From Gloeotrichia echinulata CP02 (GTDB lineage Bacteria > Cyanobacteriota > Cyanobacteriia > Cyanobacteriales > Nostocaceae): a stretch of 64,000 nt of DNA. Positions 33,867 to 43,136 of this stretch are shown here, piece by piece (positions within the stretch are counted from its first letter, which is position 1; each line of letters begins with the position of its first letter). Location: NCBI GenBank assembly GCA_038087035.1, contig CP051187.1, forward strand, positions 3,663,001 through 3,727,000. The letters are read 5' to 3'. A program made the position numbers and the translations under genes. The notes beneath the pieces are model-generated. The model ran no database searches. It was not told where the DNA came from and saw only the letters and a list, made by a program, of their open reading frames with translations.

Positions 33867-35687
33867 CTATGTCACTGGTTGACTATATTTTGCTAACAAA
33901 TTTCCTAACAGCGGTAAATCAATCGGCTTACAAATATAATCATTGACACCAGCAGCCAGACAAATTTCGCGATCGCCTTTCATGGCCATAGCTGTTTGGG
34001 CAATTATCGGAATCATCCGATACTGCTGATTTTCTCGCAGCTGCTGCACTAGGTCGAGTCCATTTTCATCTGGCAGGTGTACATCGATTAAAATTACTGC
34101 TGGAACTAACTTTGTCAGCACTTCCCACATTTTGGCAGCATTTTCTACCAAAGTCACTTGATAGCCCAATCTACCTAGGTAAACTTCCATCATTTTGGCG
34201 TTGGGTACGTCATCTTCCAGTAATAAAATTTCTCTAGACGAACTTGGGGTGATGGGTACAGGTGATGAAGATGAGGAGGGAGTTGCTTCGCCATCTGATT
34301 GATCTGGCTCATTTTCGCCTACTGCGGCCATTGGCGTCAGGGGAAGTACGATGATAAACTTCGAGCCGCGATCAATTTCCGATTCCACTTCCACATAACC
34401 ACCGTGAATCTGAGCCAGTTTCAAAGTCACCGCTAACCCTAAACCGGTGCCTTCCTCGCGACTAGTGTGGGGGTTAGCAATTTGGAAATAGGGTTGAAAT
34501 AGTTGAGCCTGGTCTTCTTTGGAGATGCCAGCACCAGTATCCCAAACTGTGAAATGTACAAATTCACCTATACCAAAGACCTTTAAGCCAACAGTTCCTG
34601 TATTAGTAAATTTTAGCGCGTTAAAAAGGAGATTCAACAGCATTTGCTTGAGTCGCAAGGGGTCAGCTACCAGGTTGGTGACATTCGGGTCTATATCTAG
34701 GAGCAATTTCAATCCCTTATTTGCTGCCTTTTCTTTCACCAGTGCTAAAACATTACGACACAAAGCAGGCACATTCACTGTTTCCCACTGCACTTCGAGC
34801 TGATTGGCTTCAATCTTCGAGAGATCCAAAATATCGTTAATCAGCGCTAACAGGTGCTTACCGCTGGACTGAATGATATTTAAATACTCTTGATGGCGTT
34901 CTTTGGCGGGATCGTAGCCTTGCGCCAAGAGCAAGTGCGTGAACCCGATAATGGAACTCAGCGGTGTGCGGATTTCGTGACTTGTATTTGCCAAAAACTG
35001 GTTTTTTAGTTGATTTGTGCGCTCCAGTTCTTGATTAGAGCTAGCTAACGTTTGAGACTGTTGTTGGCAAGATTGTATTTTCCTCAACTGTTCCAGAGTT
35101 ACAGCAAACTGCTGGGAAGCCCGTGTGATTAATTCGGCTCTTTGATCTGGTGATGCTTTAATTAAGTCGCAATCAGACCGGAGGGACGCCACAGGGATAA
35201 TCAGCCAGCCCAACAAGCCACCAGCATGATCGACTAATCGCCAAGCAATCGGTGGATGTTGGTTTTCCAGATGCTGCAAATCCTCCACTGCTATTACCTC
35301 TTGCAATCTCAAACTTAGCTGTTTACCTGTTTTTAGGTTCACTTCTAGGAATGAATCTTGACAGATGCGGGATGGGAAGCGGGAAAGATAGCAAACCCGA
35401 CCAACTCTTTCTTCTGCTTGAACCAGAACCATCGCCACCCTACTGGTGTTCAAAGCACTTTGGAGAGCGTTTACCAAAATTTGGCAAACTTCTGCCTCTG
35501 TGCCTTCTGGCTGTGGCACTGTTGTACAAACAGAAAGCAGGTAATCATTAAGGTGACTTTGCAACTGGTTCAAACTGCTCTCCAGCCACAACTCAGCGCG
35601 AAGTTGCTGGATTTTTTTCAAAAGTGTCGGGGTTGCATCTATCTGTGAGTTCTGTTCTGGTAAGCTTGAATACTGCTGCATGGTCAA
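33867..35687 (-). CDS. Hybrid sensor histidine kinase (GAF-like sensor, HK, receiver)
   Basis: The 606-residue soluble protein has an N-terminal GAF-like sensor (about 45-205: EVCQILVNALQSALNTSRVA), a coiled coil, HisKA with H-box FLANTSHEIRTPLSSIIGF (about 232), HATPase (NLLFNALKFTN, DTGAGISKEDQ, GTGLGLAVTLKLA) and a C-terminal receiver (ILLLEDDVPNAKMM, phospho-Asp in VILIDVHLPDENG, CKPIDLP). A Ser/Pro-rich linker at about 455-480 (EATPSSSSSPVPITPSSS) joins kinase and receiver. All key residues are present. The partner is unknown and the gene stands alone. Confidence 0.92.
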   Translation of the reverse strand: MTMQQYSSLPEQNSQIDATPTLLKKIQQLRAELWLESSLNQLQSHLNDYLLSVCTTVPQPEGTEAEVCQILVNALQSALNTSRVAMVLVQAEERVGRVCYLSRFPSRICQDSFLEVNLKTGKQLSLRLQEVIAVEDLQHLENQHPPIAWRLVDHAGGLLGWLIIPVASLRSDCDLIKASPDQRAELITRASQQFAVTLEQLRKIQSCQQQSQTLASSNQELERTNQLKNQFLANTSHEIRTPLSSIIGFTHLLLAQGYDPAKERHQEYLNIIQSSGKHLLALINDILDLSKIEANQLEVQWETVNVPALCRNVLALVKEKAANKGLKLLLDIDPNVTNLVADPLRLKQMLLNLLFNALKFTNTGTVGLKVFGIGEFVHFTVWDTGAGISKEDQAQLFQPYFQIANPHTSREEGTGLGLAVTLKLAQIHGGYVEVESEIDRGSKFIIVLPLTPMAAVGENEPDQSDGEATPSSSSSPVPITPSSSREILLLEDDVPNAKMMEVYLGRLGYQVTLVENAAKMWEVLTKLVPAVILIDVHLPDENGLDLVQQLRENQQYRMIPIIAQTAMAMKGDREICLAAGVNDYICKPIDLPLLGNLLAKYSQPVT

Positions 35688-35864
35688 CTAGACCGCTGAA
35701 CAAATTTCGTTTCGCACAAAAAAGTGCGAACTGGATTCTATGTATATTAGCGCACAATTATTTGCTATTTGTAAATCATAACCTATAGTGTCGAATGTGA
35801 CCCAGATCTCAAAAAATTGTGTATGAAATCACCAGCCTAAAATTCTTCATAATAATTTCACAAT

Positions 35865-36731
35865 ATGGATGCACAATTCGCTCAATTAATTGTTAATGGA
35901 ATCGCTGTGGGCAGCATTATTGCTCTAGCAGCAGTTGGACTTACCCTAACTTATGGGATTTTACGGTTGTCTAATTTTGCCCACGGTGACTTTCTGACTT
36001 TGGGAGCCTATCTGACCCTGTTCCTAAATACGATGGGGGTCAATATTTGGCTATCAATGATTCTGGCGACTTTGGGAACCGTAGCAGCAATGTTATTGTC
36101 CGAAAAGTTGCTGTGGTCAAAAATGCGCTCTATCCGGGCTAATTCTACGACCCTAATTATTATCTCTATTGGACTTGCCTTGTTCCTTCGCAATGGCATT
36201 ATCTTGATCTGGGGCGGTAAGAACCAAAACTATGATCTACCCGTTACCCCAGCGTTAGACTTCGGGGGCTTAAAAGTGCCACAAAATCAACTGTTGGTAC
36301 TGGGGTTAGCAGTGTTGGCAATTGTGGGGCTACACTACCTACTGCAAAATACCAAAATTGGCAAAGCCATGCGAGCAGTTGCTGATGATTTGGACTTGGC
36401 TAGAATTTCAGGTATTAATGTTGACCAAGTTATCTTCTGGACTTGGTTAATTGCTGGCACGCTCACATCCTTGGGAGGTAGCATGTACGGGTTAATTACC
36501 GCTGTCCGCCCGAACATGGGCTGGTTCTTAGTTTTACCATTATTTGCCTCCGTGATTGTCGGCGGGATTGGTAATCCTTACGGTGCGATCGCCGCAGCTT
36601 TCATAATTGGTATCGTCCAAGAAATTAGCACCCCTTGGCTGGGTTCACAGTATAAACAAGGTATAGCGCTGTTAATTATGATTTTGGTGCTGCTCATTCG
36701 TCCCAAAGGTTTATTCAAGGGGACGATTTAA
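35865..36731 (+). CDS. natD: Branched-chain/neutral amino-acid ABC transporter permease (LivH/NatD type)
   Basis: This 288-residue membrane protein has the LivH-type pattern: LIVNGIAVGSIIALAAVGLT, LTYGILRLSNFAHGDFLTLG at residues 28-47, the EAA-like AVADDLDLARISGINVDQVI and SVIVGGIGNPYGAIAAAFII. Length and motifs agree with NatD of the cyanobacterial N-I neutral amino-acid permease. The other transporter components are not adjacent, as is usual for scattered nat genes, so the symbol is a best guess. Confidence 0.8.
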   Translation: MDAQFAQLIVNGIAVGSIIALAAVGLTLTYGILRLSNFAHGDFLTLGAYLTLFLNTMGVNIWLSMILATLGTVAAMLLSEKLLWSKMRSIRANSTTLIIISIGLALFLRNGIILIWGGKNQNYDLPVTPALDFGGLKVPQNQLLVLGLAVLAIVGLHYLLQNTKIGKAMRAVADDLDLARISGINVDQVIFWTWLIAGTLTSLGGSMYGLITAVRPNMGWFLVLPLFASVIVGGIGNPYGAIAAAFIIGIVQEISTPWLGSQYKQGIALLIMILVLLIRPKGLFKGTI

Positions 36732-36740
36732 GCAGCACCA

Positions 36741-36770
36741 TTCCACATCTAACTATTCGATGATGTGGAA
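36741..36770. terminator. Hairpin between natD and psaX
   Basis: TTCCACATC pairs with GATGTGGAA around a 12-base loop. It lies just after the natD stop and overlaps the psaX stop, so it could stop transcription from either side. There is no strong T-run. Confidence 0.4.
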
Positions 36771-36863
36771 ATAATACGCAGCTACCAAGAAGTTGATAGC
36801 TAACAACAGTAATGCCCAACCTGCACGGAAGGTATAGGTTGGTTTAGCATTTTTAGCAGTCAT
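36753..36863 (-). CDS. psaX: Photosystem I subunit PsaX
   Basis: A 36-residue protein starts with MTAKNAKPTYTFRAGWALLL and ends with the helix LLAINFLVAAYYFHIIE. This agrees almost residue for residue with PsaX of Thermosynechococcus (KSAKPTYAFRTFWAVLLLAINFLVAAYYFG, recalled from memory). PsaX is a single-helix peripheral subunit of photosystem I that binds a chlorophyll. AGGAG stands about 10 bases before the ATG. The gene is too short for most gene finders. Confidence 0.93.
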   Translation of the reverse strand: MTAKNAKPTYTFRAGWALLLLAINFLVAAYYFHIIE

Positions 36864-37470
36864 CAGGTGTTCTCCTAATTTCAGAACTGTTTCAGAAATA
36901 GTTCCAAAATACCAAACTGATGTACCCATTACACGAATTCTTTAAAAATATTATAGAGAATAGGGCATGGGGCATGGGGCATGGGGCATGGGGCATGGGG
37001 CATGGGGCATGGGGCATGGGGCATGGGGCATGGGGCATGGAGCATGGGGGAGATGAGGGAAGTACTGAAAAATTATTCAACATCCCTATCGCCGTCACCT
37101 TCTAAGCAAGAGCTTATCCGAACCGTATTGCCATCACCGTTCATAGAAATCTGGACAAAGCTACCCAAGGATAGACAATACTAGACAACTACGTTTGTAA
37201 TCAAAGTCCAAAGTCCTAAAACTACAGGGATAAACGGCAATCCCTCTATCCCCTCAAACAAATTGGGGATTACTTTTCTAGCTGGATTAAGCCTATAGAT
37301 TCAACTGTTGAAGTTGTCTTGGCTAAAAAATAGATAAAGTACTGCTTACCATCCGATTTGACGGCGGCTTTACCTAGTCTCAGAATATCAGAATACGGTT
37401 AGCGTGAGCAAATACTCCCCATTTTTGTCCAGTAATGTCTACATGTGGGTAGTAATTAAGTTACAGTTCC
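36864..37470. other. Gene-free stretch with GGGCATG array
   Basis: Apart from the psaX leader and the heptamer array (36962-37046), nothing is recognised. ORFs in both directions across the array are artefacts of its 7-base period, which keeps frames open. Confidence 0.6.
36962..37046. repeat. Short tandem repeat array (GGGCATG x about 12)
   Basis: Near-perfect tandem copies of the heptamer GGGCATG, the last with one variant unit (GAGCATG). The high uniformity suggests recent expansion. Confidence 0.95.
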
Positions 37471-38388
37471 TCACCCCATCTTCCTGTCCTCTTCTCCAGC
37501 ATGGTAGGAACTGCGAACCAGAGGGCCAGAACGAACATGGCTGAATCCCATTTGAGTGGCGATGCTGCCAAATTCATCAAATTCTTCTGGTGTCCAGTAT
37601 TTTTGAACTGGCAGATGTTCTAAGGAAGGACGCATATACTGACCGATAGTCAGGCGATCGCATCCTACTGCTCTTAAATCCCTCATGGCTTGGATGACTT
37701 CAGTGGTAGTTTCTCCGTGTCCCAGCATCAAACCAGATTTGGTGGGAATGGCGCGATCAAGTTCCTTGACGATGGATAGTACCTCCAGTGAGCGATCGTA
37801 CTTTGCACCCCGACGCACTGGTCCTGTTAACCGTCGCACTGTCTCTATATTGTGGTTGAAACAAGCAGGTTGTGCCCTGACAATCATCCCTATCCGCTGG
37901 CGTTGACCTTCTACCCCAATACCGGCACCACCCCAAAAATCTGGTGTCAGCACCTCAATTTGAGTTTCTGGGTTCAACTGGCGGATTGTCTCCATTGTCT
38001 GTACGAAGTGTCCAGCACCTTGATCGGGTAAGTCATCACGGGCGACAGAAGTTAACACCACATAACGTAATCCCAAAAGCTGCACCGCCTCAGCCACCTT
38101 TTGTGGTTCCCCTGGATCAATCGCCATCGGCGCATGACCTTTATCTACTTGACAAAAACCACAAGAGCGTGTACATGTAGGACCCATTAGCAAGAAAGTC
38201 GCAGTTTTTTGGGCGTAGCACTCTCCCCGGTTGGGACAGCGCCCTTCTTCACAAATCGTATGAATTTGGCGCTGCTTAATAATGCGTTGTACCGTGGATA
38301 GTTCACTGGCTTTGCCAATAGGGCGACGTAGCCAACTAGGCATTGCCATGATTTCCGACTGCAGTTGGGCTTTTTCTGGCGAACTCAT
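37471..38388 (-). CDS. lipA: Lipoyl synthase
   Basis: LipA is a radical SAM enzyme that inserts two sulfurs into octanoyl groups on lipoyl domains. The auxiliary cluster motif CEEGRCPNRGEC (about 46-57) and the radical SAM motif CTRSCGFC (about 72-79) are both complete. LMLGHGETTTEV and the C-terminal VRSGPLVRSSYHAGE are conserved in LipA. The length of 305 residues is normal. The ATG at 38388 is followed by MSSPEKAQLQ. Confidence 0.96.
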   Translation of the reverse strand: MSSPEKAQLQSEIMAMPSWLRRPIGKASELSTVQRIIKQRQIHTICEEGRCPNRGECYAQKTATFLLMGPTCTRSCGFCQVDKGHAPMAIDPGEPQKVAEAVQLLGLRYVVLTSVARDDLPDQGAGHFVQTMETIRQLNPETQIEVLTPDFWGGAGIGVEGQRQRIGMIVRAQPACFNHNIETVRRLTGPVRRGAKYDRSLEVLSIVKELDRAIPTKSGLMLGHGETTTEVIQAMRDLRAVGCDRLTIGQYMRPSLEHLPVQKYWTPEEFDEFGSIATQMGFSHVRSGPLVRSSYHAGEEDRKMG

Positions 38389-38699
38389 AAATCAAAATTC
38401 AAAATTCAAAACCTGGGGGATGGGGAGAAGATGAGGGAGATCAGGAGGATAAGGATGCTGAATAATTTTTTCAGTACGTCCCCATTCCCCATGCCTCATT
38501 CCCCTTGCCTCAAATATCACCATGACACAAATCACCAACAACATGATTTTTAGTTTTGCAAAACACGTGGAAAATTGTCGCTTATACCGAAATATACTCT
38601 CCCCCAATCAAGAGGAATGTTGGATATAGTGGGAACATTCTCAATGTCTATGAGCAAAATAGCTATCTACACCTACAGTTTCTGTTAGAGTAATCAGTC

Positions 38700-39359
38700 G
38701 TGGCAAGTAACAAGATTCTAGTGATCGATGACACTACAGTTGTCAGGGTAAAAGTACGAGAAATGTTGCCTCCGGGTAACTTCAATGTATTAGAAGCCAA
38801 AGACGGCATGGAAGGACTAAATTTTATCCTTCAGGAAAAACTTAGCTTGATCATGTTAGATTTCCTATTGCCTAAAATCAGTGGCTGGGAGGTTTTCCAA
38901 CAAATTCAAGCCAATCCGGAGCTAAGGAAGATTCCCTTGGTGATCATGTCTGGTCGTAAGGAAGAGGTCACGGAGAAAATCCCAGAACCTCTTGAATATT
39001 TTGAATTTCTCGGTAAGCCGTTTGACCAGAAACAACTCATTAATGCAATTAAGTCAGCAATGGCGAAGGCTAAAAAGCCCCGCCCAGAACCCGTTCTCGT
39101 AGGAGCCATTGCCACTAAAAATGGCACGGTAACAACCCCTAATACCAGTAATGGCACGGTAGCAACTCCTAATATTAGTCATGGCACTGTAGTAACTCCT
39201 AGTAGTAATATTACGGTAGCAACCTCTAATGGCGGAGCAGATTCTGCAGCAGAAATTAACGCACTTAATGAAAAGATTGTCAAGATGCAAGCCGAAATTG
39301 ATGGATTGAAGAAACAATTAGCTCAGGTTGTGGCTTTTATTAAACAGAAAATCAATTGA
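38700..39359 (+). CDS. Response regulator with repeat linker and coiled coil
   Basis: GTG start at 38700. Residues 1-125 are a receiver (ILVIDDTTVVRVKVREML; phospho-Asp in LIMLDFLLPKISGWE; LGKPFDQ). A low-complexity Asn/Gly/Thr linker follows with four units of the type NGTVATPN (about 138-180), then a coiled coil (INALNEKIVKMQAEIDGLKK). No DNA-binding output domain is present, so the output is probably protein-protein. The linker units vary in the third codon positions. It is monocistronic. Confidence 0.88.
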   Translation: MASNKILVIDDTTVVRVKVREMLPPGNFNVLEAKDGMEGLNFILQEKLSLIMLDFLLPKISGWEVFQQIQANPELRKIPLVIMSGRKEEVTEKIPEPLEYFEFLGKPFDQKQLINAIKSAMAKAKKPRPEPVLVGAIATKNGTVTTPNTSNGTVATPNISHGTVVTPSSNITVATSNGGADSAAEINALNEKIVKMQAEIDGLKKQLAQVVAFIKQKIN

Positions 39360-39719
39360 TCTAACTAGATCGGTACACGGAAAGTACTGGAGAATGTCCT
39401 CACTTGTCATTGGTCATTGATTCGTAGTAGCGCTTAAGCGCAACGAGAAACAAACTTTTCCTAATTATGTAAGTTGCTAGTTATATGAAGTAGGGTGCCC
39501 CGGAAACGGAAAATTAGTCATCTTCGTTGAAAATTAACCTGTCCTACTCTCGGCTACAGACTATAAAATTCACCAAAATTAATAACTAGCAACTTGAGTT
39601 AATTGATAATTACCGTTAACATACGTAACTTGGGATTAGGGACTTGCAAATAAAAAATATCATAGGAATACGCGGGATGCGGGAAACTCAGCGTCTTCAG
39701 ACCGCTCGTGGTCAGCGGC

Positions 39720-40067
39720 ACGAGCGACTTCAGTCGCAGTGGTATTTGTGTTAAAATTAGATCGTGAGTAAGAACAAAAAACATCTACGTGTTGAAGCAT
39801 CCTAGTATCGGAGAAATCCCGGCTCCTATGAAACAACGGTTAGGTTTAAGTCCTGGCGCAGTATGACAGGAAAGAGCAAATAAAGGCTTGTTGCGGAGCG
39901 TACCGCGTCTTGGCTTAGTGATGGATTCACCAAAGCATGGGAAAAAATAAAAGTAGCTAGAAACCTAAGCTTGACTTAGAGTGACTAGGTAGACGGCGTT
40001 TGACGGTCGTAGCGAGAGTTTTACTCTGTCTGTAGAATCTCAGTGTCTTTAGACCTGAGAGTGTCAA
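39720..40067 (+). mobile_element. tnpB-less IS200/IS605-like relic
   Basis: The right end GAATCTCAGTGTCTTTAGAC, then CTGAG and AGTGTCAA, is a hairpin plus GTGTCAA, the same form as the complete element at 4793 and the relic at 45565-45596. The left end is less clear (GCGACTTCAGTCGC hairpin at about 39727). The ~350 bases between have no ORF. Confidence 0.5.
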
Positions 40068-40166
40068 ATTCAATCGCAACTGTTGATAGTTCACAGTTAC
40101 CAGTCAGCTGTCAACATTCGCTCCTTTACCCAGCAAAGTTAACTTTGCTGGGTAAACCAAGTTTTA

Positions 40167-40230
40167 GAATCTGCTACATAAAATCTGGACAAATCCAGAC
40201 ATTACTTGACGTTTCAACGGAAGCATGGGA
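40167..40230 (-). mobile_element. Isolated right end of the 7520-8870 tnpB element family
   Basis: Nearly identical to 7526-7580 (CTGCTACATAAAATCTGGAC, ACATTACTTGACGTTTCAAC), but no tnpB follows. A shorter relic of the same end lies at 46234-46268. Confidence 0.7.
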
Positions 40231-40935
40231 GTGCTGGAGTGAGCCTCGCCGAACTCTTACTGTACCACTAGGTGGAAGCCAGCTACGCATAGCGTCTGTC
40301 TACGACACGCTTCGCTTATGCGTAGCCTCCCGTAGGGAACGCACAGAAGTGTCCCCATTCCTTATTTTCCAGCTAGTCGTCATCAACTGCTGACACTAGG
40401 AAGCATGAAAAATTACTGCTTCCACTCATCATTTATCACTCATAGTCAGTATTTTTTCAAGCTAGTCATCATGAACTACATACACCAATAACGGATGAAA
40501 AATATTTCCTCCACTCAGAACTCAGCCGCAACGTCAAGCACTTTTTTTAGTCAGCTATTTACAGAAACATCTTACTAAGAGAGGATGAAAAATTACTTTT
40601 TTTTATTTAATACCTCTTTGATTGACAAAAGTCCTCAAGGTCTTGTCTGAAGCTAAAGTCCTGCTTGGGAATCAATTCCTTTTTTTATCGCATCAGTCTA
40701 CTTTAGTAGACACAGAAGTATAGCCAGTCTACTCAATTAGACGTATACTATGAGAAATCAATTTATTCCAGGCCGCTTTAGCCTGGGACTAAAAAGATTT
40801 TTCAGTCAACCAAACTCAAAATTGAGGACTTTATCTGCTTAAACGTGTAATTATGCGTCATGGCTATTTAAATTGTGTTCTAGAGTTATATAGAATAACC
40901 TCGTTGAAAGTGCTAAGATTTATCCGAAGTCATTA

Positions 40936-41148
40936 ATGTTTTTTTCTGATTTTGTGGCAAGAGCTAGTACAGCGATTGGTGTCAGTCCAATTATTAAAGA
41001 GATTGTGCAAAAACAGGCACATTCAACACGTTTGACCCTCAAAGAGGTTATTCTTATGGGGATGTTAGCAATTGATAAGCTTGATGATCAAAGTCGTCAA
41101 GAGCTAGCAGATCAAGTACACAAAATGCAAGTAAATGGAGAGATTTGA
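40936..41148 (+). CDS. Small hypothetical protein (70 aa)
   Basis: The frame MFFSDFVARASTAIGVSPII continues with a Lys/Gln-rich helix and LTLKEVILMGMLAIDKLDDQ and ends QVHKMQVNGEI. It is predicted soluble and helical. The coding look is fair (strong third-position bias and a clean stop), but no ribosome-binding site is clear. I do not recognise it. It is followed directly by a heptamer array. Confidence 0.5.
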   Translation: MFFSDFVARASTAIGVSPIIKEIVQKQAHSTRLTLKEVILMGMLAIDKLDDQSRQELADQVHKMQVNGEI

Positions 41149-41154
41149 ATTGAA

Positions 41155-41297
41155 AAGTAGGAGATTGAAAATCAGGAGATTGAAAATTAGGAGATTGGGG
41201 TTAGGAGATTGGGGTTAGGAGATTGGAGTTAGGAGATTGGAGTTAGGAGTTAGGAGTTAAGAGTTAGGAGATTGGAGTTAAGAGTTAGGAGTTATGA
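41155..41297. repeat. Short tandem repeat array (GGAGATT / GGAGTTA heptamers)
   Basis: Blocks of GGAGATTGAAAATCA, GGAGATTGGGGTTA and GGAGTTA units lie between a small gene and the DNA methyltransferase. Confidence 0.9.
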
Positions 41298-41325
41298 ATA
41301 TCTATCACTCTGTAGTCTTAAGCCT

Positions 41326-42258
41326 TCACTCCTCACTCACAGGCGAATCTGATGATTGACTAAAACGATAAAGACTTCCCCTAACATAATCTTCATTAAT
41401 TTCAAAGGATATCCATCGGCGTTGCAAAGTCTCAGCCATAAATCCTGTGGTATTTGAACCAGCAAATGGATCTAAAACTAGATCATCCTCATCGGTTAAA
41501 AATTTGATGAAAAATTCGGCAAAAGCTTGAGGAAACCGTGCGGGATGGGGTTTAACTCCTGCTGCTTTACAGCGGCGAAAATAAGCAGTGTTCGACTCAG
41601 TATTCGCCATTTCTAGCAAGTTTGGCGGAATAGCACCTTGGTTATCCTTTTGGAATTTATCAGAAATGTCATGTCCACTAGGACGTATCTTTGCTTTATA
41701 GCCATTTTTGAGCAATTGTTTCATACTTTGGCTATATGCTTTTAAAACTTTTCGGTTGTCTGCTTTGGGATTAGGTATTTTCGATAACCACCAAACTACA
41801 TTCACTGAGTCTTTTACACGAATCCGCCTGATTGTTACCCATTCAGCGGGGGTAGGTAATCGTGCTGGGTTGTAGTGGTAAAATTCTTGGGCGAGAAAAA
41901 AGCCGACTTCCTTGCATAATCTCACCAACAACTCATATTGATAGATACTCCGTACAGGATTACCAGGAAGATAAGCACCTCCTAAATCTAATATAAATGA
42001 GCCGTTATCGGCTAGAACTCTTTTAAATTGGTAAGCGAAAGGTAGGAACCATTCTATATATTTTTCTGCACTTTCGTTTCCGTATTCTTTTTTGCGGGTG
42101 AGTGCGAATGGGGGTGAGGTTAGAATCATGTTAATACTATTGTCTTCAATAGATTTAATTAATTCTAGGCTATCTCCTAGATATATTGCGCCGTGATTTT
42201 GGGTGTAATATGGAGTAAAATCTATTGTTTTTTGTACTTTTATGACTTCTTCGCTCAA
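41326..42258 (-). CDS. DNA methyltransferase, probably N4-cytosine (beta class)
   Basis: The 310-residue protein has motif IV LTSPPFALTRKKEYG near residue 45 and the SAM-binding motif I LDPFAGSNTTGFMAE near 270, which is the permuted order of beta-class amino-methyltransferases. TSPPF rather than DPPY points to N4-cytosine. No typical target-recognition domain partner or restriction gene is adjacent, so it may be one of the solitary methyltransferases common in cyanobacteria. The recognition site cannot be read from sequence; GGCC is a known target for a cyanobacterial solitary N4 enzyme. Confidence 0.87.
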   Translation of the reverse strand: MSEEVIKVQKTIDFTPYYTQNHGAIYLGDSLELIKSIEDNSINMILTSPPFALTRKKEYGNESAEKYIEWFLPFAYQFKRVLADNGSFILDLGGAYLPGNPVRSIYQYELLVRLCKEVGFFLAQEFYHYNPARLPTPAEWVTIRRIRVKDSVNVVWWLSKIPNPKADNRKVLKAYSQSMKQLLKNGYKAKIRPSGHDISDKFQKDNQGAIPPNLLEMANTESNTAYFRRCKAAGVKPHPARFPQAFAEFFIKFLTDEDDLVLDPFAGSNTTGFMAETLQRRWISFEINEDYVRGSLYRFSQSSDSPVSEE

Positions 42259-42325
42259 GATTTATAGATATGTAAGAATCAACTTTTTTGGATTACGGAT
42301 GTGATGCGCAGAGGTCAAATCTCAC

Positions 42326-42766
42326 TTACCATTTTTTGTAGGGGAGAAATTTACCAGACATAATAATTTTAACGCGATCGCCTTTCGGGTCTGGTTCTTT
42401 TTCCACATCCAAGGTAAAGTCAATGGCGCTCATAATCCCGTCACCAAATTTCTCGTGGATTACTTCCTTGATGGGATAACCATAAACCTGCATAATCTCA
42501 TAGAAGCGGTAAATCAGTGGATCTGTAGGGACAACTGGCCCTAGTCCTTTGACTGGGTATTCGGTCAATTCTTTAGCATAGATAGGGTCTAATCCCAAAG
42601 TTTCTAAGATTAACTTAGCCTCTTCCTCGGTTACACTTGCTTGACGATAGAACACAGCCGAAATCCACACTTCATCCCGTCCCAGAATTTTTTCTAAATC
42701 AGCAAAGCTCAATCCTTTTTCTTTTTTGGCTGCTAGTAGGGTTTGTGTAATTTTTGGTATAGACAT
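42326..42766 (-). CDS. cynS: Cyanate hydratase (cyanase)
   Basis: CynS converts cyanate and bicarbonate to CO2 and carbamate, which gives ammonia and a second CO2. The 146-residue length is typical. The N-terminal helix-turn-helix-like part (KGLSFADLEKILGRDEVWIS) is followed by the catalytic domain with the essential Arg and Glu in IYRFYEIMQVYG and the Ser in DGIMSAIDFT; the end GKFLPYKKW is conserved. It stands alone without cynA-B-D transport genes. Confidence 0.96.
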   Translation of the reverse strand: MSIPKITQTLLAAKKEKGLSFADLEKILGRDEVWISAVFYRQASVTEEEAKLILETLGLDPIYAKELTEYPVKGLGPVVPTDPLIYRFYEIMQVYGYPIKEVIHEKFGDGIMSAIDFTLDVEKEPDPKGDRVKIIMSGKFLPYKKW

Positions 42767-42853
42767 CTGGTAAGTTTCCTAGGTAATTAAGGCTATAAGA
42801 AATAAATTATACTATAGTTGTGTCGAATAGGCGATCGCAATTATTTATTTTAG

Positions 42854-42976
42854 AGGATGTTTGAAAAGTTCTCGGCGTGGGCTAACACAAAATCAAGGGT
42901 TTTCAACCTAGGTCGGTGGGTTTGGTTTGTGTAGACGCGGTTTCTCAGGGCCAATGTGAGTAGTAAATTAGACTGT
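42854..42976. repeat. Dispersed repeat, second copy of the 24905-25003 element
   Basis: It shares GGGTTTTCAACC, AGGTCGGTGGGT, GTGTAGACGCGGTTTCT and CCAATGTGAGTAGTAAATTA with 24905-24986. The AGGATGTTTGAAAAGT at 42854-42869 is the inverse of ACTTTTCAAACATCCT at 24985-25000, so both may be fragments of a longer inverted-repeat element. Confidence 0.7.
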
Positions 42977-43136
42977 AGAATTGTTCTTGAGCATCTGGCC
43001 CTTGATGATCAAGGACTGCCTACCGAGGTACTGATAAGATTGTATCGCGGACTTTTGCCGAAATGGTGCTGACAGTTGACCAAATTTTGGCAGCATAGAT
43101 ATGGCAAACGTTTATCATGATGATTAGGACGTAAAA

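Larger units (their letters stand above)
39360..40935. other. Gene-free 1.6-kb stretch composed of mobile-element relics
   Basis: No intact gene is supported. It contains the tnpB-less relic 39720-40067, the isolated IS end 40167-40230 and GTAGGGAACGC/GACACGCTTCGC-type short repeats (40285-40345). The remainder is AT-rich and unassigned. Confidence 0.7.

Noticed and set aside
36920..37105. Gly/His/Met-rich protein repeats (GHGAWGM) on either strand
   Set aside because: They result from the GGGCATG array, whose 7-base period is free of stops. No ribosome-binding site or conserved sequence is present.
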